A DNA stretch of 64,000 nt from Taklimakanibacter albus (GTDB lineage: Bacteria > Pseudomonadota > Alphaproteobacteria > Rhizobiales > Aestuariivirgaceae). A model generated the notes under the pieces. It was not told the DNA's origin. It saw only the letters and a list, made by a program, of their open reading frames with translations, and ran no database searches. The DNA lies in contig NZ_JAENHL010000004.1 in the NCBI RefSeq assembly GCF_016595235.1, positions 524,343-588,342 of the forward strand, written 5' to 3'. Numbering within the stretch: position 1 is the first letter of the stretch; each line of letters begins with the position of its first letter. Positions 58,432 to 64,000 of this stretch are shown here, piece by piece. The translations under genes were made by a program, and so were the position numbers.

Positions 58432-59322
58432 ATGATGGAGTTCATCAACTTCTATCTCATCCCCGGACTGGCGCTCGGGTCGATCTATGCCTTGGGCGCC
58501 ATCGGTATCTCGATGATCTTCGGCATCTTGCGCTTCGCCCATTTCGCCCATGGCGATGTGATGACGCTCGGCGCCTATGGCACGCTGACCGCCGTCTGGA
58601 CCTTGGGGCTTCATCCGCTGCTGGCGCTCCCTGTCGGCATCGTATTTGCCGTGTTGTCCGTGCTCGCCGTAGACAAGGTCTTCTACAAGCCGCTGCGCGA
58701 ACTGCCGACCATCTATACCGTGATCGCCTCTTTCGGCGTGGCGCTGATCTTCCGCTCGCTCATTCAACTCGTCTGGGGCTCGCAGAACGAGGTGTTCATC
58801 CGCGGTGTGCAGAAACCTGTCGTTCTCTTTGATTTATTGAGGGTTTCACTGCTCCATCTGGAAGCCATTGCGATCATCGTCGGGGTCGCGATCGCCCTCC
58901 ATTATTTCCTCTCGCGCACCCAGACCGGTCGTTCGATGCGCGCGGTCTCCGACAATGCCGAGCTCGCCCGCGTCGCCGGCCTCGACACTGAGAAAGTCGT
59001 GCGGGCCACCTGGATCATCGGCGGCAGCCTCGCCGCCATCGCCGGCGTGCTCGCCGGCCTCGACACCAACATCCAGCCTAATCTCGGCTGGAATCTGATC
59101 CTGCCGATGTTCGCCGCCGCCATATTGGGCGGCATCGGCAAACCCATGGGCGCGCTTTTGGGCGGCATGGTCATCGGGCTGGTCGAGGAGCTCTCGTCCT
59201 ATCCCTGGCTCACCGACGAGCCCTTGATCAATCCGAGCTACAAGACGGCGACCGCCTTCCTGATGATGGTGATCCTGCTCATCTTCCGCCCGCAAGGCCT
59301 GCTCAAGGGGAGGCTCTTCTGA
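58432..59322 (+). CDS. branched-chain-type ABC transporter permease (LivH-like)
   Basis: I use ATG 58432; residues before it come from the repeat. The 296-residue membrane protein has about eight helices and the LivH pattern: LIPGLALGSIYALGAIGISM near 9, ILRFAHFAHGDVMTLGAYG near 33, RAVSDNAELARVAGLDTEKV near 170 and GGIGKPMGALLGGMVIGLVE near 236. It forms the membrane channel with the LivM-like protein, whose ATG overlaps its TGA by one base. Confidence 0.93.
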   Translation: MMEFINFYLIPGLALGSIYALGAIGISMIFGILRFAHFAHGDVMTLGAYGTLTAVWTLGLHPLLALPVGIVFAVLSVLAVDKVFYKPLRELPTIYTVIASFGVALIFRSLIQLVWGSQNEVFIRGVQKPVVLFDLLRVSLLHLEAIAIIVGVAIALHYFLSRTQTGRSMRAVSDNAELARVAGLDTEKVVRATWIIGGSLAAIAGVLAGLDTNIQPNLGWNLILPMFAAAILGGIGKPMGALLGGMVIGLVEELSSYPWLTDEPLINPSYKTATAFLMMVILLIFRPQGLLKGRLF

Positions 59323-60290
59323 TGGATCCGGTAGGTCTTCTTTTCTTCCTCGTCGGCTTCCTCATCATGGCCGGCATCTATGCTATTCTCTGCCTCGCCC
59401 TCAATGTGCAATGGGGCTATGGCGGCTTGTTCAATGCCGGCATTGCCGGCTTCTTCGCCGTCGGCGCTTATACATCGGCCCTCCTCACCGCCGCCCCGGC
59501 GCCGACGCATCTCGGCGGCTTCGAGCTTCCCGTCCTGGTCGGCATCATCGCCGCCGCCGTGACTGCCGGCCTCACCGGCTGGGCCGTCGCCAAGATCTGC
59601 ATCAGGCTCAAGAGCGATTATCTCGCCATGGCGTCGATCGGCATCGCCGAGATCCTGCGCATGGTGATCGTCAATGAGGACTGGCTGACCAATGGCAGCC
59701 TCGGCATCACCAATATCCCGCGGCCCTTCGACGGCCTGCTTCAGGGCCGCGAGGCGGATATTCTTTTCCTGGCTTTCGTGTGGGTGATCGTCGCCATCGT
59801 CTATCTCGTCTGCAACCGGCTTTATGACAGCCCGTGGGGCCGCACTTTACGTGCGGTGCGCGACAATGAAGACGCGGCGCGCGCCGTCGGCAAGGATGTC
59901 GACTCTTTCCGGCTGCAGACTTTCGTCATCGGCGCGGCACTCATGGGCGTCGCCGGCGCCCTCAGTGCCCATTACTTCCGCTTCCTCTCGCCCGAGGCGA
60001 CCGAGCCTCTCCTCATCACCTTCCTGGTCTGGGTGATGCTGATGGCGGGCGGCAGCGGCAACAACAAGGGCGCCATCATCGGCGCGCTGTCAGTATGGGC
60101 CATCTGGTCGTTGACCGAGATCGTCACCAACCGCCTGCCGGCCGAGTTCGCCACACGTTCGTCCTATATCCGCATGTTGCTGATCGGCTTATTATTGCAA
60201 TTCGTTCTGCAGAAATACCGCTCAGGACTCCTGCCCGAACGTTCGCCCGGCATCGCTTTCGACAAGGACAAAGACAAGACTCATGGCTGA
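59322..60290 (+). CDS. branched-chain-type ABC transporter permease (LivM-like)
   Basis: The 322-residue membrane protein starts in a one-base overlap with LivH. It has nine or ten helices and LivM motifs: ALNVQWGYGGLFNAGIAGFF near 27, DYLAMASIGIAEILRMVIVN near 98, WGRTLRAVRDNEDAARAVGK near 172 and AHYFRFLSPEATEPL near 214. It is the second half of the permease. It overlaps the SDR gene by eight bases, so the dehydrogenase is part of the same transcript. Confidence 0.93.
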   Translation: MDPVGLLFFLVGFLIMAGIYAILCLALNVQWGYGGLFNAGIAGFFAVGAYTSALLTAAPAPTHLGGFELPVLVGIIAAAVTAGLTGWAVAKICIRLKSDYLAMASIGIAEILRMVIVNEDWLTNGSLGITNIPRPFDGLLQGREADILFLAFVWVIVAIVYLVCNRLYDSPWGRTLRAVRDNEDAARAVGKDVDSFRLQTFVIGAALMGVAGALSAHYFRFLSPEATEPLLITFLVWVMLMAGGSGNNKGAIIGALSVWAIWSLTEIVTNRLPAEFATRSSYIRMLLIGLLLQFVLQKYRSGLLPERSPGIAFDKDKDKTHG

Positions 60291-61053
60291 CTGGATCAAA
60301 CGCTTCTCGCTCACCGGCAAGGTCGCTCTCGTCACCGGCGCCACCAAGGGCATCGGCTTCGATGTCTGTAAAGTGCTGGCCGATGCCGGCGCCGATATCG
60401 CCGCCGTCGGGCGCGATGCGGCCGGCCTCGCCGAGGTGAAGCAGGCGGTCGAAGCGCTGGGGCGCAAATGCGTCACCATCGACGCCGATCTCGCCAGCAC
60501 CGAAGGACCGGTCGCGGCGGCACGCACCGCACTGCAGAGCTTCGGCACCATCGACATCCTGGTCAACAATGCCGGCATTGCCCTGATCGACAATCTGCTC
60601 GAGGCCTCGATCGAGGACTGGGACAAGACCATGGCGGTCAATCTCCGCGCCCCCTTCCTTCTCGCGAGGGAACTGGCGCCCAAGATGATCGCCCAGCGTT
60701 CCGGCAAGATCATCAACATCTCGTCGCAGGCCGGCGTCGTCGCCCTCGACGGGCATGCCGCCTACTCCTCATCGAAGGGCGGCCTCAACATGCTGACCAA
60801 GACGATGACCTGCGAATGGGCGAAGCACAACATCCAGTCCAACGCCATCTGCCCGACCGTCATCCTGACGCCGATGGGCGAGCAGGTCTGGGGCGACCCG
60901 GCCAAGGGCAAGCCGATGCTCGACAAGCTGCCGCTCGGCCGTTTCGGCAAGCCGCAGGAAGTGGCCGACCTCGTGCTTTATCTCGCCTCCCCGGCGTCCG
61001 ACCTCATCTGCGGTGAGACGATCCTGATCGATGGCGGGTTCACCGCGCTTTAG
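60283..61053 (+). CDS. short-chain dehydrogenase/reductase
   Basis: The 256-residue protein is a classical SDR: cofactor motif GATKGIGF from residue 19, NNAG at 95-98, the catalytic Ser148 (INISSQAG), Tyr161 and Lys165 (YSSSKGG), and the C-terminal CGETILIDGGFTAL. It oxidises or reduces a hydroxyl/carbonyl with NAD(P). The sequence is nearest to gluconate-5-dehydrogenase-like SDRs, but the operon context suggests action on the transported compound or its derivative. Confidence 0.92.
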   Translation: MADWIKRFSLTGKVALVTGATKGIGFDVCKVLADAGADIAAVGRDAAGLAEVKQAVEALGRKCVTIDADLASTEGPVAAARTALQSFGTIDILVNNAGIALIDNLLEASIEDWDKTMAVNLRAPFLLARELAPKMIAQRSGKIINISSQAGVVALDGHAAYSSSKGGLNMLTKTMTCEWAKHNIQSNAICPTVILTPMGEQVWGDPAKGKPMLDKLPLGRFGKPQEVADLVLYLASPASDLICGETILIDGGFTAL

Positions 61054-61101
61054 GGTGCAGCGCGTTTGGTCCGATCTATGGAGCGCGCCCAGCGGAAAGC
61101 A

Positions 61102-61572
61102 TCAACGGATGAGTTTGATGCTGAGAGGAAATTTGCCGCGCGCCTGCAGAGGTTTGAAGCTGCCGTCGATACGGCCGAGCCGGATCAGCCCTTGCGACCA
61201 GCGGTAGCCGGCGTAAAAGAGCGCGAGATTGCCCCACGGCGCATAATAACAGACATCACCGGGCCGTTCGCTGTCGAACGGACCGCTGCCGTCTTCGGTG
61301 AGCTTACGCGGCAGATAGCTGATCTTCTCATTGTTCGCATAGTTGTCGATCGTCAGATCATCTAACGGCAGCATTGCCGCGAAGTCTCGCGCGGATGGAT
61401 TGTCCTCCAGCGTCGCCGACATTGTAAGATTATTGAACGATAGGCGAATCTTCATGGCGCCCGATCCTTGTGCGTAGCTGCGCCCAATCTGGACGAGACT
61501 GAACGGCGTGGTCACGGCGGCTAGGATAGTGACCTGGAATGCCGTCCGGCGCGTGATGAGGCCAGAAGTCAT
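61102..61572 (-). CDS. cyclophilin-like fold protein, exported
   Basis: The 156-residue protein starts with a signal-like segment (ITRRTAFQVTILAAVTTPFS, with a twin arginine) and continues with a small beta barrel: MKIRLSFNNLTMSATLEDN, the conserved ARDFAAMLPLDDLTIDNYAN, EKISYLPRKL and YYAPWGNLALFYAGYRWSQG. That pattern matches the bacterial cyclophilin-like domain family, whose members show no proven isomerase activity. It overlaps the MFS gene by four bases and ends the operon iorB-like, cytochrome c, MFS, cyclophilin-like. Confidence 0.82.
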   Translation of the reverse strand: MTSGLITRRTAFQVTILAAVTTPFSLVQIGRSYAQGSGAMKIRLSFNNLTMSATLEDNPSARDFAAMLPLDDLTIDNYANNEKISYLPRKLTEDGSGPFDSERPGDVCYYAPWGNLALFYAGYRWSQGLIRLGRIDGSFKPLQARGKFPLSIKLIR

Positions 61573-62762
61573 TTTACCCCCTTCCGGCTATCCTGCGCCG
61601 CGGCGGCTGCCGCAAGCCCTGCCCCCACCAAGAGGACAGCACTGAGCGCCGACGGACTCCACCATCCGATATGGTCGAACAGGAGGCCCCCTATCGCCGC
61701 ACCGAGCGTGATCGCCAGCTGAATGATGGCGACCTGCAAACCGCCTCCGGCTTCGGCATCGTCGCTGAGCGTGCGGCTGAGCCAGATACCCCAGCCAACC
61801 GGAGCAGCGGTTCCAAAGAAACCCCAGCCGAACAGCAGGATCGCGACGGGGATCGGCATCGATCCCAGCACCATCAGTGCGCTCGCCAAGAGAGCCATGA
61901 CCAGGGGTATGGCGATGACGATACTGTAGAGCCGTGTCTTGAGGAGATGGCCGACGACCCAGGTACCGGCGACGCCCGCGATCCCCATCAGAAGCAGGAT
62001 CGCCGAAAGCGCCGAAATGCTGACTCCGGTGACGGTTTCAAGGACCGGACGCAAATAGGTGAACAGTGCAAATTGCCCCATGAAGAGCATGAGGATCGAA
62101 GCCATGCCGAGTGCCACCTGACGGCGCGCGAGCAGTTTGAACACATTGCCAGACGTCCTGCGCCCTCGCGGCGGCAGCGAAGGCATGCCGATCCATTGCC
62201 AGACCAGCCCGAGCAGCGCCAATGGCACCACCAGGAAAAACGCGCCGCGCCAGCCGACATAATCGCCGAGCAGGCTTCCCAATGGAGCCGAGATGGTTGC
62301 GGCGATGGCGTTGCCGGCATTGATCATGGCAAGCCCCTTGGGCACCGCGTCCTCAGGCACGAGGCGCATGACGATCGCGGTGGACATTGACCAGAAGCCG
62401 CCAATGGCGACCCCGAGCAGGGCACGACCGATCATCAGCACAGCATGATTGGGCGCGAATGTCACGGTGAGACCGGAAATCACGAGAAGGAGAGAAAACG
62501 AAGCCAGCACGAGCTTGCGGTCGACGCTCCGCGCGAGATCGGCGACGAACACGCTGGTGACCATCGCGAAGATGCCGGAGATCGAGATCGCCTGACCGGC
62601 CTGGCCTTCCGAGATTCCGAGATCCGTGGCAATCGGCGTCAGGAGACTGACCGGCATGAATTCGGACGCGATGAGGACGGCCACGCAGAGCGCCATCGAG
62701 AACACCGCTCCCCAGGCGGCGCCTCGATCAGCCGCGGTCTTCTCGTCGTACGTTGTATGCAT
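61569..62762 (-). CDS. MFS transporter (YdhP/arabinose-efflux type)
   Basis: The 397-residue membrane protein has 12 helices and the DHA1 pattern: ALCVAVLIASEFMPVSLLTP near 26, the loop 2-3 motif DLARSVDRKLVLASF near 75 and IGRALLGVAIGGFWSMSTAI near 110. It resembles sugar or drug exporters of the AraJ/YdhP group. The 35 bases to the cytochrome c gene hold no terminator, so the operon is continuous. Its substrate may be the product of the molybdenum hydroxylase encoded upstream. Confidence 0.9.
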   Translation of the reverse strand: MHTTYDEKTAADRGAAWGAVFSMALCVAVLIASEFMPVSLLTPIATDLGISEGQAGQAISISGIFAMVTSVFVADLARSVDRKLVLASFSLLLVISGLTVTFAPNHAVLMIGRALLGVAIGGFWSMSTAIVMRLVPEDAVPKGLAMINAGNAIAATISAPLGSLLGDYVGWRGAFFLVVPLALLGLVWQWIGMPSLPPRGRRTSGNVFKLLARRQVALGMASILMLFMGQFALFTYLRPVLETVTGVSISALSAILLLMGIAGVAGTWVVGHLLKTRLYSIVIAIPLVMALLASALMVLGSMPIPVAILLFGWGFFGTAAPVGWGIWLSRTLSDDAEAGGGLQVAIIQLAITLGAAIGGLLFDHIGWWSPSALSAVLLVGAGLAAAAAAQDSRKGVK

Positions 62763-62797
62763 AATTCACTTTCGCAGCAGGGCGGCCGTATGGCCTC

Positions 62798-63172
62798 TCA
62801 ATGAGTGGCCAGGAACTCGATGATGGCCCGTCGTTCCGCCGCATTGGTGAAGCGCTGTGTCATGCGCGTGCCACGGATCATCGCGGTCGGATTGGCGAGA
62901 TAGGCGTCAAGTTTCTCGTCGTTCCAGGTTATGCCGGACGCGCGGAGAGCCGGCGAATAGTTGAAGCCTTCAATGCTGCCGGCTGCGCGGCCGTGAATGG
63001 CCTGCAGATGAGGCCCGACACCATTGCGGGCTGCGCCGATCTGGTGGCAGGCGCCGCAACGTTGCTGAAAAAGCCTCTGGCCGGCGGTCACATCCACCTC
63101 CTGTGCAAAAGTCACACCCGCTCCCGCGACGCCAAGAGCCAGCATGAACAATCCGACAAATCCCCTCCTCAC
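62798..63172 (-). CDS. class I cytochrome c, exported
   Basis: The 124-residue protein has a signal peptide (MRRGFVGLFMLALGVAGAG, ending TFAQ) and one heme-binding site CGACH (Cys39, Cys42, His43) with Met105 (GTRMTQRF) as likely sixth ligand. It carries electrons in the periplasm. It overlaps the iorB-like gene by four bases. In isoquinoline/aldehyde dehydrogenase operons such a cytochrome takes the electrons of the molybdenum enzyme. Confidence 0.93.
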   Translation of the reverse strand: MRRGFVGLFMLALGVAGAGVTFAQEVDVTAGQRLFQQRCGACHQIGAARNGVGPHLQAIHGRAAGSIEGFNYSPALRASGITWNDEKLDAYLANPTAMIRGTRMTQRFTNAAERRAIIEFLATH

Positions 63173-64000
63173 CCTTGCATCTCCTTGAAATCGATCTTGG
63201 ACAGAGGCAGGCTCCGTATCCGTTGGCCGGTCAGCGCCGAAACCGCATTGACCACTGCGGGTGGAACACCCGGCAGGCCCGGTTCGCCGACGCCGCCCAT
63301 GGGGGCGCCGCTTTCCACGATCCGAACATGCACGCGGGGCATCCGTTCAGGCGTCAGAATGGAATATCCGTCATAGTTTCGCGCCCGCGGTATACCGTCG
63401 ATGTAAACGACCTCCTCGAGCAAGGCGGATGAAAGGCCAAGCGCGGCGGCCGAGGCCACCTGCGCTTCGATGATGGCGGGATTGACGATGCTGCCGGGAT
63501 CGATCGCCACCCAGACATCGTGAACCACGACCTCTCCATCCCTGATCGACACTTCCGCGATCGTCGCCACCTCGCTGCCGAAAGGCGAAGCCATGGCGAC
63601 GCCGCGTGAGCGCCGTGTGCCGTCCTCCGCCGTGAACGGCCCGCGCCGCCACCCGCCCGAAAGATCGGCGACGGCCTCCAGTAGATTTTTATGGCGCGGA
63701 CTGTCGGCAAGCAGCAACCGGCGCAGCTCATAGGGATCCTGCTGTCCGGCATCGGCCATCTCGTCGAAGAAGGTCTCGTAGAAGAAGTCGTTCATCGAGT
63801 GGCCGACCGAACGCCAGAAGCCGATGATCGCCGGATCATCGACATGAACTTGGCCGATGCGCCGATTGGGGATCGCGTAAACTTTTCCGGCAATGCCTTC
63901 GACCGCGGAACTGTCGACCTTGTCGGGCTGACGGCCGAACCAGCGGCCAGTCGGGCCTTCACCCACCGCCACCGCGTCCAACGCCGCCGGCAATCCATTG
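63169..64000 (-). CDS. molybdopterin-binding hydroxylase large subunit, IorB-like (partial, runs off right edge)
   Basis: About 277 C-terminal codons are present; the frame is open at base 64000, so the start lies outside. The segment matches the C-terminal third of isoquinoline 1-oxidoreductase beta subunit/xanthine-dehydrogenase-type proteins: GFWRSVGHSMNDFFYETFFD near the left, WVAIDPGSIVNPAIIEAQV, PRVHVRIVESG and GGVGEPGLPGVPPAVVNAV, with the active-site glutamate in VGEPG. The enzyme hydroxylates N-heterocycles or aldehydes in the periplasm or at its face. It heads the operon with the cytochrome c gene. Confidence 0.92.
   Translation of the reverse strand, partial: NGLPAALDAVAVGEGPTGRWFGRQPDKVDSSAVEGIAGKVYAIPNRRIGQVHVDDPAIIGFWRSVGHSMNDFFYETFFDEMADAGQQDPYELRRLLLADSPRHKNLLEAVADLSGGWRRGPFTAEDGTRRSRGVAMASPFGSEVATIAEVSIRDGEVVVHDVWVAIDPGSIVNPAIIEAQVASAAALGLSSALLEEVVYIDGIPRARNYDGYSILTPERMPRVHVRIVESGAPMGGVGEPGLPGVPPAVVNAVSALTGQRIRSLPLSKIDFKEMQG

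Noticed and set aside
1-64000. tRNA, rRNA, CRISPR arrays, insertion sequences, prophage genes.
   Set aside because: I found no cloverleaf-like tRNA sequence, no regularly spaced repeats and no transposase, integrase or phage protein in any frame.

Overview
This is chromosomal DNA of a GC-rich alphaproteobacterium, most likely a member of the Hyphomicrobiales (Rhizobiales). The evidence is the gene content: hydantoinase/oxoprolinase subunits, several HIAA-type (Liv) transport genes, an extensin-like lipoprotein, MlaC/MlaA proteins, a SahR-like ArsR-methyltransferase directly upstream of metF, and dispersed palindromes with the GTGGACACCGG core. The strand changes direction often, operons are short and overlap by 1-8 bases, and I see no tRNA, rRNA, CRISPR array, transposase or integrase.

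1-12.85 kb is the most unusual part. A SARP-type (wHTH + BTAD + TolB-like) regulator runs off the left edge and is divergent from an operon of hybrid histidine kinase, free HPt protein and a receiver domain fused to an EamA/DMT-type transporter. Converging on that operon is a second one made of an RTX protein with an embedded thioredoxin-like domain and its own type I secretion ABC protein and HlyD-type adaptor. Upstream of both operons I find the same heptamer, CTAACGC/CTGACGC, repeated in one orientation at multiples of 11 bp and ending 9 nt before a possible -10. That is how SARP binding sites are built, so I propose one regulon: SARP regulator, phosphorelay, transporter and secreted redox protein.

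12.9-25.3 kb holds a HIT protein, a small membrane protein, a Kef-type cation/H+ antiporter, two secreted proteins of unknown function, an extensin-like lipoprotein, three tandem Tat-type MlaC paralogs with MlaA, the SahR-like regulator with metF, a glutathione S-transferase, an acyltransferase gene broken by an in-frame TAG, and the YggS PLP-binding protein.

25.2-42 kb holds a trans-aconitate methyltransferase, an acyl-CoA dehydrogenase with a divergent HxlR regulator, PaiB opposite an AraC regulator, a PNPOx-ferredoxin reductase-ferredoxin fusion, an HDAC-like amidohydrolase with a CnbZ/RidA-like partner, EttA, TerC, small membrane proteins (one of 45 aa with an EcfG-like promoter), a lipid kinase that appears to start with CTG, a lone hydantoinase A, and a TetR/DUF4336 pair.

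41.8-46.9 kb is a sugar-acid locus (LysE exporter and UxaA dehydratase divergent from GntR, aldo/keto reductase and fuconolactonase-like hydrolase) with a palindromic operator between the halves. 47.5-61 kb looks like a catabolic locus for a nitrogenous compound: SRPBCC protein and HyuAB on one strand; kynureninase-like, luciferase-like monooxygenase, aminotransferase, a complete Liv-type ABC transporter and an SDR on the other. 61-64 kb is the end of an IorB/xanthine-dehydrogenase-type operon with cytochrome c, an MFS exporter and a cyclophilin-like protein; it runs off the right edge.

No gene-free stretch exceeds 300 bases. The longest ones (45810-46077, 24299-24516, 58218-58431) are filled with inverted repeats.
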